From positions 1 through 32,628 of the forward strand of contig JAFRNY010000044.1 of NCBI GenBank assembly GCA_017429945.1: a DNA stretch of 32,628 bases, read 5' to 3'. Numbering within the stretch: position 1 is the stretch's first letter; the number at the start of each line of letters is the position of its first letter. The notes below the pieces were generated by a model. That model did not search any database. It was not told the DNA's origin and saw only the letters and a list, made by a program, of their open reading frames with translations. Position numbers and translations under genes: made by a program. The DNA comes from Bacteroidaceae bacterium. GTDB taxonomy: Bacteria > Bacteroidota > Bacteroidia > Bacteroidales > Bacteroidaceae. Positions 1 through 9,360 of the stretch are shown here, one piece after another.

Positions 1-66
1 AAAAATGAAAAGTGAAAAATGAAAAATTAAAAATGAAAAGTGAAAAATGGAGAATGGAGAATGAAA
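1..66. repeat. heptamer array (AAAAATG/AAAAGTG type)
   Basis: About nine back-to-back 7-base units of the form AAAAATG or AAAAGTG, with two GAGAATG variants at the end. The array begins at the window edge and stops 12 bases before the GH31 stop codon, so it occupies the 3' side of that gene. Units of the same kind recur near 11.38, 11.93, 15.61, 16.07 and 24.15 kb. No promoter or hairpin is visible here. Confidence 0.85.
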
Positions 67-78
67 CCTTTGAGGGTA

Positions 79-2997
79 TTAGGTTGTGAGGGATACTCGC
101 TTGGCTGTGCCGTCGTAGTCCACACTGACGGCACCGTCTTCATTGCCAAAGGGGCACGGATGGTCGGGGCTGACACGGACAATGCGGAAGGTGCGGCGCT
201 CGGGCATACCGGGGTACGTGCCTTGGCGGTCGCCGATGGTCAGGGTGGCCGAGGCCTCGTCCCAGGTAAGAGATATCAAAGAATAGGCGCCTTGCTCATA
301 AGCATAGGTCGTGCCGTCGTCGTCGTAGAGCGTGAAGCGACCGTCGCGACCGGCATAGACGTAGATGGTCAGCGGAGCATCGGGCTGCTCGGATGAATAT
401 TGGACATCGGGGCCGATAGGGAGTATGCTACCGGCCGGCACAAAGAGCGGAATGCGCTCATAGGGAGCGGCAATGGTTTGCCGGCCCGCCTCCGCGATGC
501 GACCTGAATAGAAATCATACCATTTACAATTTACGGATTTACCATTTACGATTTGCGGCAGATAGACACTACGGCTGCGGGCGCCATACTCATAGACAGG
601 GGCCACCATCAGCGAAGGCCCCAGCAGGAACTGGTCGCCGACATTGCGCGCGTCGGCGTCGGCCGTGAAGTCCATTACCAACGGACGCATCAGCGTATAG
701 TCGTCGTGCCAAGTCATGCCGGCCAACGAATAGAGGTAAGGCATCAGCCGGTAGCGCAGGCGCGTGTAGTAAACAATAGAGTTGTAGGCCGGCTCGCCTT
801 CGTGGCCAATATTCCATACTTCGCGGAACGGCCCCTGGCCATGCGCGCGGAAGAGCGGGCAGAAAGCGCCGAACTGATACCAGCGCGTCTGCAGTTCCTG
901 CCATTCGCGCCAGTCGTCGGTCACATGACCTTGGTTGTAGGCTGCCAAAGCTCCGTAGTAGCGGTTCTCGATGGTGAAACCTCCGATGTCCATGGTCCAG
1001 AAAGGTATGCCGCTGACCGAGAAATTCAGTCCGGCAGAGATCTGTGCCTTCATGTCCTCCCAGCGCGACGCGATGTCGCCGCTCCAGGTGGCCGTGGAAT
1101 AGCGCTGCAGACCGGCGAAGCCCGAGCGCGTGAGCAGGAACACGCGACGGTCGGGGTCGGCGCTGCGCTGTCCTTCGTAGATAGCACGGGCGTTCATCAA
1201 AGCATAGGTGTTGAAATACTGTGCCGACGGACCGAGGGCGGTGGGGCCACAGAGCGCCTTGCGATAGTCCATATCTGTGCAGTCGGTGACGTTGGGCTCG
1301 CTGGCATCCATCCACCAAGCGTCGATGCCGAGGGGATAGAGGTGGTCGTACATCTGCCCCCAGAAGAGCTTGCGGGCGCCGTTGCTATAGGCATCGTAGA
1401 ACGAGCCTACATAGCCGGGGCCTACCCAGTCGCGGATGCTGTCCTCGACGGCCTGACGGTACATCCAACCCCGCTCGTCGAACTCACGGAAATGTTCGGT
1501 ATTGGCATAGAACTTAGGCCATACGGAGATCATCAGGTGGGCGTTCTGGGCATGTACGCTGTCGACCATGGCCTTGGGGTCGGGGAAGCGGGTCTTGTCG
1601 AACTCATGGCTGCCCCATTGGTCCTCGGGCCAGTAGAACCAGTCGAGCACGATGTTGTCGATGGGAATCTGACGGGCACGGAACTCGCGGAGCGTAGCCA
1701 GCAACTCGTCCTGCGTCTTGTAGCGCTCGCGGCTCTGCCAGTAGCCCATGGCCCAGCGCGGCATCACAGGAGCCTTGCCCGTGAGCGTGCGGTAGCCGCT
1801 GACGACGTCGTCCATCGAGGGGCCACCGACGAAGTAGTAGTCAAGCTGGTCGTCCATCTCGCTCCACCACGACATTTGCTGCCGCTCATCGTCGGGCACG
1901 GGAGCCATGGCGCGAAGGCCGAAGAACGATTTGTCGCCGTCGGGAGCCCATTCCACACGCAGGTGGACGCGCTGCCCGGCCTTTAAGGCCTTCTCGAACT
2001 TCCAGCTATTAGGGTTCCAGGCCGCGCGCCAACGTTCGGGCACGACCAGCTCGTCATCGAGATAGACCTTGACATAGCCGGCATAATAGAGCAGGAAACG
2101 GTGGAGGCCGTCGGCCTTAGGTTCAAGGTCGCCTTCGTAGGTCACGGCACTGCCTCCGAAGCGGAAGTCCTGCGGCAGGTTGACCACCCGCTGCAGGTGG
2201 GCCTCGCGGTCGTTGCACTCAAAATAGAGCGAATCCTCACGCCGCACCAACGGCTCGCCCTCGGCAGGACGGTAAGTGCCCGTGAGGGCTCCCTCGCTTC
2301 CTTCGGCATCGGTCAGCCCGAAGACCTCGCCCAGCTGCACGTAAGGCTGCGGATTGCCGAAACGGCAGAGCGAATAGCTGTCCCAGAGCACACCATAGCC
2401 CTCAGTAGATACGATGAAAGGCACAGAGACTTTCGTGTTGTACTGAAAGAGTTCCTCACTGCGACCTTTATAGTTGAACTCGTAGGACTGATGCTGTCCC
2501 AGGCCATAGAGACCCTCATCGGCAGACGTAGATGCAAAGACTTGCTGAACGGTGTAAGCGCGCGTGCCCTCCACCTCGATGGGTTTGAACGTCCGGCCGT
2601 CCTCGGCCTCTGACAGCAACAGGCGCCCTGAGGCATCGGCGAAGCGGACGACGCCCGTCTGTCGGCTGACGGCCGCTGTAAGCGAGCTCGTGCGAACGAA
2701 GACGGAGTCCTCACGCTCTTCGACATCGAAGTCGGTCTTCGACGTCTGCGGCAGCACTACAAGACTCTCCTTGTCGGCAAAGCGGCGTTCCGGCGTTGCC
2801 GAGACGTGGATCAAGCGCTCACCCAGCACCTGAAGGCGCACCTGCCGCGCTGACGTTTCGGAGGCGGGAGTGAGGTGAACGACCACGCCGTCGGCCGTCT
2901 GCACTACGCCCTCACGGCTGCCGCATGACAGTTGCAGCAGCGAGCCCAGCAACGCCATTGCGATGCCAGATCGGTATATATTGCCATTCATTTTCAT
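79..2997 (-). CDS. GH31 alpha-xylosidase/alpha-glucosidase lipoprotein with PA14 insert
   Basis: Predicted retaining alpha-glycosidase that removes alpha-xylosyl (or alpha-glucosyl) residues from oligosaccharides. The 972 residues start with a lipoprotein-type signal ending LQLSC (Cys25). The GH31 N-terminal beta-sandwich is followed by a PA14-like insert (about residues 250-360). The (beta/alpha)8 barrel carries WWMDASEP with nucleophile Asp564, and WSGDIASRW with acid/base Asp641. Size and PA14 insert resemble the alpha-xylosidases of Bacteroidota xyloglucan loci, so alpha-xylosidase is the preferred reading; substrate is inferred. It is the last gene of the enzyme run, with only nine bases to the preceding esterase gene. 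Oddity: residues about 815-825, between VYLP and WYDF, are encoded by a heptamer repeat tract and lengthen a normally short loop. Confidence 0.93.
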   Translation of the reverse strand: MKMNGNIYRSGIAMALLGSLLQLSCGSREGVVQTADGVVVHLTPASETSARQVRLQVLGERLIHVSATPERRFADKESLVVLPQTSKTDFDVEEREDSVFVRTSSLTAAVSRQTGVVRFADASGRLLLSEAEDGRTFKPIEVEGTRAYTVQQVFASTSADEGLYGLGQHQSYEFNYKGRSEELFQYNTKVSVPFIVSTEGYGVLWDSYSLCRFGNPQPYVQLGEVFGLTDAEGSEGALTGTYRPAEGEPLVRREDSLYFECNDREAHLQRVVNLPQDFRFGGSAVTYEGDLEPKADGLHRFLLYYAGYVKVYLDDELVVPERWRAAWNPNSWKFEKALKAGQRVHLRVEWAPDGDKSFFGLRAMAPVPDDERQQMSWWSEMDDQLDYYFVGGPSMDDVVSGYRTLTGKAPVMPRWAMGYWQSRERYKTQDELLATLREFRARQIPIDNIVLDWFYWPEDQWGSHEFDKTRFPDPKAMVDSVHAQNAHLMISVWPKFYANTEHFREFDERGWMYRQAVEDSIRDWVGPGYVGSFYDAYSNGARKLFWGQMYDHLYPLGIDAWWMDASEPNVTDCTDMDYRKALCGPTALGPSAQYFNTYALMNARAIYEGQRSADPDRRVFLLTRSGFAGLQRYSTATWSGDIASRWEDMKAQISAGLNFSVSGIPFWTMDIGGFTIENRYYGALAAYNQGHVTDDWREWQELQTRWYQFGAFCPLFRAHGQGPFREVWNIGHEGEPAYNSIVYYTRLRYRLMPYLYSLAGMTWHDDYTLMRPLVMDFTADADARNVGDQFLLGPSLMVAPVYEYGARSRSVYLPQIVNGKSVNCKWYDFYSGRIAEAGRQTIAAPYERIPLFVPAGSILPIGPDVQYSSEQPDAPLTIYVYAGRDGRFTLYDDDGTTYAYEQGAYSLISLTWDEASATLTIGDRQGTYPGMPERRTFRIVRVSPDHPCPFGNEDGAVSVDYDGTAKRVSLTT
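520..555. repeat. in-frame heptamer repeat tract inside the GH31 gene
   Basis: On the coding (minus) strand the tract reads as four copies of NGTAAAT with one extra base. This matches the ATTTACG-type heptamers seen between genes near 17.13 and 24.08 kb. It encodes IVNGKSVNCK between the conserved VYLP and WYDF segments. Related GH31 proteins usually have only three to four residues there, so about 21 bases (three heptamers) appear to have been added without breaking the frame. Low-complexity ATTTAC units stand out sharply from the GC-rich coding sequence around them. Confidence 0.75.
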
Positions 2998-3006
2998 AGT
3001 CGTATC

Positions 3007-4317
3007 TTACTTCAGGTAGTTATCAATAAAAGCATCGCGCGGACGCAGGTATTTCTGTTCCCAGTACGGGCGAATAGTCCCCGAAGGCCAGGCATGAGTG
3101 CGGAAGGGTACGCAGTTGACGGTCTTCTTGCCCTTGGCACCATTGAGCGAAGCCCAGATGCTGGCGGGCGGACAGGTCGTGTCGATGAGTCCCATCTCGC
3201 AATAGATCTCTGCACGCGAATGGCGTATGAGGAGTGCGCCGTCGAAATAAGGAAGGGTGGCATCGAGCTGCTCGGCCGTGAGGAAGGGGTGGTTCTCGAT
3301 AGGCTGGGGCCAACCGCTGCGACGACCGGCACGGGCGCCGCCCAGGTCCTGCAGGGCTGGGACGTTCAGCACTACGGCCGAGACGCGCTCGTCAAGCCCG
3401 GCAGCCGCCACGGCCTGTCCGCCGCCCTGGCTCTCGCCAATGACTATGATACGTTTGCCGTCCCATTCGGGCTGCCGCGTCATATATTCTATGGCTCTCA
3501 GCAGTCTCAAGTACATCCCACGGAAGTAGTAGGTCTCGCGGTCGGCGGCGTTGTGCTCGAAATAGTTGCGCAGCATTCCGTTTTCGAGCATCGCGTAATA
3601 GCCGTCGGGCTGCCCGTTGAGCATGCCATGGGCATTGAGGTCGAGACTGAGGGCTCCGTTGCCCTTTGAGGCATTATTGACGCACTCCCATACAGAACAG
3701 CGGCACCAGTCGCCCTTGACCCCGGCCGCGCGACACAGAATGATGATAGGCAACGATTTCTTCTTGGCACCCACGGGCTTGGACACGTAGGCACGGACAG
3801 GCGCCGGCCCGAGACAGTTGATCTCGATGTCCTCGCAGCTGTATTTGCCCTGGAAATTCTGAGGCACGGTCAGCGCCGTCTTTTTCACCTGCATAGGCAA
3901 CGCCTTTAGCTGACGCTTCAGGTTGTCCCAGTAGGGCATGAGGTCATCGGGCTCGGCATAGCCTGCGCGGAAGCCTTCGGGGGCAACGACATATCCTATC
4001 GCCGCGCCGGGGTCCTGGCCGCAACGTACTTCTACGCTGACGGCGCAGGTGCTGTCGAGCGCCTGTTGCAAGACCGTGAAGTCTTGGGCGGAGGGCAAGA
4101 GGCTGTACTCGTGATGGAGCTGATTATTGTGAAAGATGCGCACGTGGATGGAGTCGTGAGGCTGCGCATCGGTGTGGCAGGTTACGACGGCGCGTTCTCC
4201 TGCAGCGTATACACCGCTCTCCTTGTCGATGTCAAGGCGAAGGTGCCGGGGCAGCTCCTGGGCCGGTGACGCTGCGGCGAGTGCCGGCAGAAGGAGCAGT
4301 AGGATTAGGCGTTTCAT
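3007..4317 (-). CDS. secreted CE7-like acetyl (xylan) esterase, alpha/beta hydrolase
   Basis: Predicted secreted esterase that would remove acetyl groups from hemicellulose so that the neighbouring glycosidases can act. The 436-residue protein has a signal peptide (cleavage near SPAQ, about residue 20), an N-terminal beta-sandwich-like region (about 25-115), and an alpha/beta-hydrolase domain. Likely triad: Ser296 in IGESQGGG, Asp379 in LIDTTCPP and His408 in RTHAW. GxSQGG and IDxxCPP are typical of the AXE1/CE7 family. The usual RGQ motif of CE7 is not obvious; NAHG occupies the comparable place, so this is a divergent member and a different ester could be the substrate. It sits between the GH3 (21-base gap) and GH31 (nine-base gap) genes, consistent with one transcript. 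Confidence 0.82.
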   Translation of the reverse strand: MKRLILLLLLPALAAASPAQELPRHLRLDIDKESGVYAAGERAVVTCHTDAQPHDSIHVRIFHNNQLHHEYSLLPSAQDFTVLQQALDSTCAVSVEVRCGQDPGAAIGYVVAPEGFRAGYAEPDDLMPYWDNLKRQLKALPMQVKKTALTVPQNFQGKYSCEDIEINCLGPAPVRAYVSKPVGAKKKSLPIIILCRAAGVKGDWCRCSVWECVNNASKGNGALSLDLNAHGMLNGQPDGYYAMLENGMLRNYFEHNAADRETYYFRGMYLRLLRAIEYMTRQPEWDGKRIIVIGESQGGGQAVAAAGLDERVSAVVLNVPALQDLGGARAGRRSGWPQPIENHPFLTAEQLDATLPYFDGALLIRHSRAEIYCEMGLIDTTCPPASIWASLNGAKGKKTVNCVPFRTHAWPSGTIRPYWEQKYLRPRDAFIDNYLK

Positions 4318-4338
4318 AGTCTATGATGGTGATTAAGG

Positions 4339-6690
4339 TTACTTGGCCTCAACCTTAACATTCTGCTTTTCGCTGAAGAGGACGAACTCGCCGGGCTCAA
4401 GCACCCACTCGCCGTCGAGGTTGACGAACGAGAGGTCGCGCGCAGCCAGTTTCAGCGTCACGGTCTTGCTCTCGCCGGGCTTCAGTTCCACTTTCTCGAA
4501 GGCACGCAGACGGCGGTTGTCGGGTGTGAGCGAAGCCACGAGGTCGCTGCTGTAGAGCAACACGCACTCCTTGGTGAGGCGGTCGCCGGTGTTGCGGACA
4601 TCGATGGTGACGGTGAGCGTGTCGTCGGCACTGAAGGTCGTCTTGTCCACTTTCATATTGCTATACTCGACGGTGGTATAGTGCAGGCCATGGCCGAACG
4701 GCCACTGGACGTCCATGACGGCGTCGTAGTTGTAGTTGCCGTCCATCTGGCCCATGTTCTCGCACGGTTTATAGTCGTAGGTCACGAGGGCACCGGTGTA
4801 CTTGGGATAGGTGAAAGGCATACGGCCCGTGAAATCTACGTCGCCGGCCAGCAGGCGTGCCAGCGCCGTGCCACCATAGTTGCTGGGCAGGAAGGTGTGA
4901 ACAACGGCCTGGCACAGCGGCTCCACATCGCGGATGATGCGTGGACGGCCTTCTGCCAGTACGAGCACGATGGGCTTGCCGGCCGCTGCCAGCGTGCGCA
5001 GCATCTCTTTCTGGTTGTCGCTCAGGTTGAGGTCGTTGATATTGCCGGGCGTCTCGCAGTAGGAGTTCTCGCCCACACAGGCCACGATGACATCGGCGGC
5101 ACGGGCGGCAGCGGCGAGCTGGCCCCAGTCGGCAGCACGCTCGTCGAGGTTGAAGTCCTTGGCATCCCAGCGCACGCCTTCGACGAAGCGCACGGCGGCC
5201 TCACCGAAGCGCTCCTTCAGCGCCTGCTGGAAGGTGGGATAGTCGCCCATCTGCGGCGCCAGTTCGTTGGTGCGGTCGCCCTGCCATGTGTAGGTCCAGC
5301 CGCCGTTCATGCCTCGCAGGTTGTCGGCATTGGGGCCGCAGACGAGCAGCCGCGTGCCTTCGGCCAACGGCAGCACGGCCTTGCCCTGCACGGAGTCGTT
5401 CTTCAGCAGCACCATGCACTCCTCGGCCATCTGCTCGGCCTCGCGTGCAAAGCCTTCGCCGGCGAAGTCGGGAAACTCTGTTGCCAACTGCTCAGGCGTC
5501 TTGTCCCAGGTCTGCTTGTCGAGCATGCCAAGGCGTACCTTCAGGCGAAGGATGCGCCGCACAGCATCGTCGATGCGCGCTTTCGAGACGCGCCCTTCAT
5601 CGACGAGCTCGCGCAGCAGGTCGCAGAACTCCACTTCGTAAGGCACCATTGACATATCTATGCCGGCGTTGATGGCCATGCAGATGGCATCTTTCTTGGT
5701 TGCTGCCACGCGGTCGCGCGTACATATATTATTTATGTCAGCCCAGTCGGTGACAATCATGCCGTCCCAGTTCAGTCCCTCCTTAAGCCATTCGGTGAGA
5801 TATTTGGCATTGGCATGGAAGGGCACGCCGTTGTTCACGCTCGAGTTGACCATCAGCGAGAGGGCGCCGGCCTGTATGGCCGCGCGGAACGGCTGGAAGT
5901 ATTTCTCGCGCATATCGCGATCCGTGACGCTGCTGGGCGTGCGGTCCTTGCCGCTGACGGGCACGCCGTAGGCCATATAGTGCTTAATGCAAGCAGCCAC
6001 GCGGTCGGCAGGGATATGGTTGGGGTCGTCGCCCTGATAGCCGAGCACGGCCTGACGCGCCATCTCACAGCTGAGATAGACGTCCTCGCCATAGCTCTCC
6101 CACATACGGCTCCACAGGGGCTGGCGCCCGAGGTCCATGACGGGGGAATACACCCACTGAATGAGGCTGGCACGGCTCTCGTAGGCAGCTATCTCGCTCA
6201 CACGCCGCGGGATGTTGCGGTTGAACGAGGCTGCCTGGCCCACCTCCTGCGGGAAGAGCGTCGCGCCCCAGGTGTAGGACGCGCCGTGGATCTGGTCGAC
6301 GCCATAGATCTGCGGCACCTCAGAGCAGGTCTCCATAGAGATTTGGTTGAGCCTACGGATAAGCGCGCTCCACACCTCGGGCCGCTGAGCCACGCCCTTG
6401 GGCACGTTCAGGATGCTGCCCACATGGTATTGCTCAAAGACCTTGCGCAGCGCCTCTTCGTTCAACGTGAACTCGGGTTTCTGGGTATCGGTTATTACGT
6501 CGATGGTGAGCTCACACATCTGCCCGATCTTCTCGTCGAGCGAGAGTTTGCCCAGTGCTTTCTCCACCTGTGCCTCCACGTCGGAATCGACGGGGATGGC
6601 GGGGTCGGCGGTGTTCTTGGTTCCACATGCGAGCATAGCTAGACTCATAGGTATAATCATTGCATTAAGTTTCCAGTTCATGACAATCAT
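4339..6690 (-). CDS. GH3 beta-glucosidase-type lipoprotein
   Basis: Predicted exo-acting beta-glucosidase (possibly beta-xylosidase) that trims cello- or gluco-oligosaccharides at the surface or in the periplasm. The 783 residues include a signal with Cys22 (MLAC), the GH3 N-terminal barrel with nucleophile Asp315 in GMIVTDWAD, the KHY motif near 236, the GH3 C-terminal alpha/beta domain with GEN-SYCE near 540-550 (probable acid/base region), and a fibronectin-III-like domain at about 690-783. The start may be the first Met or Met4 (MNWKL), since two ATGs lie nine bases apart; no strong Shine-Dalgarno separates them. The GH5 gene ends 21 bases upstream and the esterase begins 21 bases downstream, so operon membership is likely. 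Confidence 0.94.
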   Translation of the reverse strand: MIVMNWKLNAMIIPMSLAMLACGTKNTADPAIPVDSDVEAQVEKALGKLSLDEKIGQMCELTIDVITDTQKPEFTLNEEALRKVFEQYHVGSILNVPKGVAQRPEVWSALIRRLNQISMETCSEVPQIYGVDQIHGASYTWGATLFPQEVGQAASFNRNIPRRVSEIAAYESRASLIQWVYSPVMDLGRQPLWSRMWESYGEDVYLSCEMARQAVLGYQGDDPNHIPADRVAACIKHYMAYGVPVSGKDRTPSSVTDRDMREKYFQPFRAAIQAGALSLMVNSSVNNGVPFHANAKYLTEWLKEGLNWDGMIVTDWADINNICTRDRVAATKKDAICMAINAGIDMSMVPYEVEFCDLLRELVDEGRVSKARIDDAVRRILRLKVRLGMLDKQTWDKTPEQLATEFPDFAGEGFAREAEQMAEECMVLLKNDSVQGKAVLPLAEGTRLLVCGPNADNLRGMNGGWTYTWQGDRTNELAPQMGDYPTFQQALKERFGEAAVRFVEGVRWDAKDFNLDERAADWGQLAAAARAADVIVACVGENSYCETPGNINDLNLSDNQKEMLRTLAAAGKPIVLVLAEGRPRIIRDVEPLCQAVVHTFLPSNYGGTALARLLAGDVDFTGRMPFTYPKYTGALVTYDYKPCENMGQMDGNYNYDAVMDVQWPFGHGLHYTTVEYSNMKVDKTTFSADDTLTVTIDVRNTGDRLTKECVLLYSSDLVASLTPDNRRLRAFEKVELKPGESKTVTLKLAARDLSFVNLDGEWVLEPGEFVLFSEKQNVKVEAK

Positions 6691-6711
6691 GCTTTTAGGT
6701 TAGTTAGTTAT

Positions 6712-8070
6712 CTATTGAAAAAGGATTTTCTTTCCATTGACTATGCGCAGGCCTTTCTTCGGGGCTTTGTCCGGCAGGAGCTGACCTGAGATGGAGTAAG
6801 CCTTCGCCGATGATGAGGGCGCCGTAGCCTGGAGGTCCTCAACGCCGACGTAGCCGCCCTCGCCATAGTAGCCTTTCACCAAAGCCTCGAGCAGGTCGGG
6901 CTGGTTGAACTCGGGCACGGTGCGATGTTCGCCGTCGGAGAGGCCCATCCAGTAGAAGGTGCCGATGCCGGCGGCCTTGCACTGCTCTACAAAATAACGT
7001 GCGAAGTCGAGGTATGCAGAACGCCGTTTGTCGTAGTCGCTACCCTCCAACGAGCCCCACTCGCCGAAGATGACCGGCGCGCCCTTGGCCACGAGATAGC
7101 GCTTTAGGTCGCTGATGCAGGTGCGCAGCTCCGTCTTTACCCACGAGAGGTTGCTGATGTCGGGATAGGTGTGGACTTCGAAGATAAGGTGACCGCTGCC
7201 GGCCGGGTCGTTGGGCAGGCGCATCTGCTTCAGCGGGTCCTGCAGGTGTTCGTTCCAGTTGCCGTGGCCGTCGCAGGCGCCGTAGGTCGAGACGACGAGG
7301 TTGCGCTGCGCATTGTTGCCGCCGGTGGCGCGCACTGCATTGACAAAGCTCTGGGCGTAGGCGTTGATGGCGTTGTAGGCCGACGTGGCGATGGCGGCAT
7401 CGTAGCGTGCGGTGGTGCCGAAAGATGCGAAGCACCACGAGCGCGGCACATCGAGCATCTCGTTGTAGCCCTCGAAGAGCAAGTGCTCGTCGTAGTCGCG
7501 GAAGGTCTCTGCGATCTGTGTCCAGATGGCTTCGAAGCGCGTGTGCTGCTTGGCATAGACGTCCTCATCGGCGATGAGCCAGGCGGTGTTGGCCGCGCCC
7601 GTGTCGTGGTGGACGTTGAGTATGCAATACATATCTTGGCTGATGACGTAGTCCACGACTTCCTTTACGCGCGCCATCCAAGCGGCCTGAATCTTCGTGC
7701 CCAGGTCGTCCTTCCAGGGGTACCAGTAGCTGTTCTGGTAAGTGGCAAACTGGAACTTGGCCTCCATGTGCGGGTACCAGGTCACCGGCACGCGAATGGC
7801 ATTGAAGCCGGCTTTCTTGAACATCGCTATCACCTCCGGCGTGGCCACCTTCTGCCCCCAGGCCGTCTCATAGGCCGATGGCGAGCGGTCGGTCCAGTGT
7901 TCGATCCACATATTCAGCGTGTCGCCCGAGTTGCTGTCGAGCGTGTTGCCCAGGTTCCAGCCCAGGCGCATTTTGTCTACGGCCTCGCGTGCCGATTCGA
8001 AGGTTGCGGCCTGCGTCATCGTCACGATGCCCACCGAGGCCACTGCAAGTAAAAGGATTAGTCGTTTCAT
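6712..8070 (-). CDS. secreted GH5 endo-beta-glucanase (subfamily 4-like)
   Basis: Predicted endo-acting enzyme on beta-1,4-glucan backbones (xyloglucan, mixed-linkage glucan, glucomannan or cellulose). The 452 residues start with a signal peptide (to about AQAA, residue 22). GH5 motifs are complete: GWNLGNTLD near 37-45, AGFNAIRVPVTW near 87-98, NVHHD near 152, acid/base Glu204 in FEGYNEM, and nucleophile Glu337 in FGEWGS. The pattern around NVHHD and GYNEM suggests subfamily 4, where many xyloglucanases fall (inference). After the catalytic domain come about 45 residues ending in GLRIVNGKKILFQ, a tail like those of the GH26 and GH2 proteins here. It lies 45 bases downstream of the GH26 gene. 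Confidence 0.94.
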   Translation of the reverse strand: MKRLILLLAVASVGIVTMTQAATFESAREAVDKMRLGWNLGNTLDSNSGDTLNMWIEHWTDRSPSAYETAWGQKVATPEVIAMFKKAGFNAIRVPVTWYPHMEAKFQFATYQNSYWYPWKDDLGTKIQAAWMARVKEVVDYVISQDMYCILNVHHDTGAANTAWLIADEDVYAKQHTRFEAIWTQIAETFRDYDEHLLFEGYNEMLDVPRSWCFASFGTTARYDAAIATSAYNAINAYAQSFVNAVRATGGNNAQRNLVVSTYGACDGHGNWNEHLQDPLKQMRLPNDPAGSGHLIFEVHTYPDISNLSWVKTELRTCISDLKRYLVAKGAPVIFGEWGSLEGSDYDKRRSAYLDFARYFVEQCKAAGIGTFYWMGLSDGEHRTVPEFNQPDLLEALVKGYYGEGGYVGVEDLQATAPSSSAKAYSISGQLLPDKAPKKGLRIVNGKKILFQ

Positions 8071-8115
8071 TGTGCTTGTATGAGGTAAATGATTATGCTT
8101 GTACTAAGGTGTTGA

Positions 8116-9297
8116 TTATCGATGGAAGTATTTCTTTCCGTTGCGTATCACGATGCCGCGACGGCCTTCCTGCCACGGACGGCCCAGGAGGTCGTAGCTG
8201 CCTGCCGGACGAGTGACGCGGTCATCCCGCACGCTCTCCACGCCGGTCATCAGCTGCTTGAAGTCGTCGCGCGTGAGCACATAGTCCTGAGCGAAGGCAT
8301 CGGCCCACCATTCAGCGTTGGCATGGCCGTGCTCAGTGCTCTTGAAAGCTTCGCTGTTGACGTCTTTCGTCCTCTCGTAGTCGTACCATGGCATGAAGAA
8401 GAGCCACTTGCTCCGCGTGCGCCACTGTGCGCTTATCTTGGCAACATTACCGCATTCGGTCAGCGCCACCATCTTGTCGGGCGAATAGGTCTGCAGGAAC
8501 TTGAAGCATGAGTTGTAGATATTCGCAGCGCCAGTGTTGTTGTAAATATCTATGCCGACAATGTCCACGTACTCGTCGCCCGGGTACCAATTGTAGCCGT
8601 CGCTGTAGGGCTTGTTCCATGCAGCAGCCGAAGTCCACACCCAGATGAGATTGTCGAGGCCCATCTCCTGGAACCGGCGAAACATCACGCGCCACAGTTC
8701 CTTGCACGCCTCTGCGTCCATACCCCACCAGAACCACATTCCGCCAGCCTCATGCAGGGGACGCCATATCACAGGTATCTTGCGCATTTTCAGCATTTTC
8801 AGATAGGAACCGATAGTGTTGATGTCCTTCATCATGAGCTTATATTCGTCAGACTCCGGCTCGAAAATCTTGCGGACGTCAAAGCTTGTCTGCCCAGAGC
8901 CTTTTCCAGGGGTGCAGGTGTAGCTCTTGCCATCGTTGGTCGGCACATTCCAATGCCACATAGCGCCGACTATGCCTCCCTGCCGATGCCAGTTGAGGAC
9001 CTCGGTGACATCGGTATAATCAATCCAACTGCCTTTGGCCGAATATACATGATGTATGAAATCGAAACAGTTGATAGCCGGCCACTTGCCTGTGTGCTGA
9101 TACACCCATTTGGCCTCATTGATGTTCCAGTTTACGTTGGCCATAGTGCCCGAGAGCGTCTTCTCGCCCTCGATGGCCTTAAGGCATTTAAGCAGATTGG
9201 CCGCTTCGGCCGATAGTTGTCGTGTCTCTTGTGCTGATGTGCCGAGCGTGGCCGTCAGCGCCAACAGTATCACAAAAAATAGTCTTCTTAGTGTCAT
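8116..9297 (-). CDS. secreted GH26 endo-beta-1,4-mannanase
   Basis: Predicted endo-mannanase cutting the backbone of (galacto/gluco)mannan. The 393 residues have a signal peptide (cleavage near TSAQ, about residue 22) and a single GH26 domain. Catalytic residues fit the family: acid/base Glu183 in WRPLHEAGGMWFWWG and nucleophile Glu281 in ALTECGN. The region GAMWHWNVP near 111-119 is also typical. The last 35 residues (YDLLGR ... GIVIRNGKKYFHR) look like a short C-terminal sorting-type tail. It is the first gene of the enzyme run, with a -7 promoter element about 60 bases upstream, and the araC-type gene directly before it. Confidence 0.95.
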   Translation of the reverse strand: MTLRRLFFVILLALTATLGTSAQETRQLSAEAANLLKCLKAIEGEKTLSGTMANVNWNINEAKWVYQHTGKWPAINCFDFIHHVYSAKGSWIDYTDVTEVLNWHRQGGIVGAMWHWNVPTNDGKSYTCTPGKGSGQTSFDVRKIFEPESDEYKLMMKDINTIGSYLKMLKMRKIPVIWRPLHEAGGMWFWWGMDAEACKELWRVMFRRFQEMGLDNLIWVWTSAAAWNKPYSDGYNWYPGDEYVDIVGIDIYNNTGAANIYNSCFKFLQTYSPDKMVALTECGNVAKISAQWRTRSKWLFFMPWYDYERTKDVNSEAFKSTEHGHANAEWWADAFAQDYVLTRDDFKQLMTGVESVRDDRVTRPAGSYDLLGRPWQEGRRGIVIRNGKKYFHR

Positions 9298-9360
9298 TGT
9301 CTGATGATAAAAGTAAATGATTAGCTATGCTTTAACTCGCAATACAATACTTATGCGCTG

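Noticed and set aside
553-1986. Long plus-strand open frame (477 codons) opposite the GH31 gene
   Set aside because: It is antisense to a gene with complete catalytic motifs, shows no family resemblance, and is explained by GC-rich codon use leaving the opposite frame open.
79-9297. Complete Sus-like polysaccharide utilization locus
   Set aside because: No SusC or SusD homologue lies in the window; only the enzyme part and a regulator can be supported.
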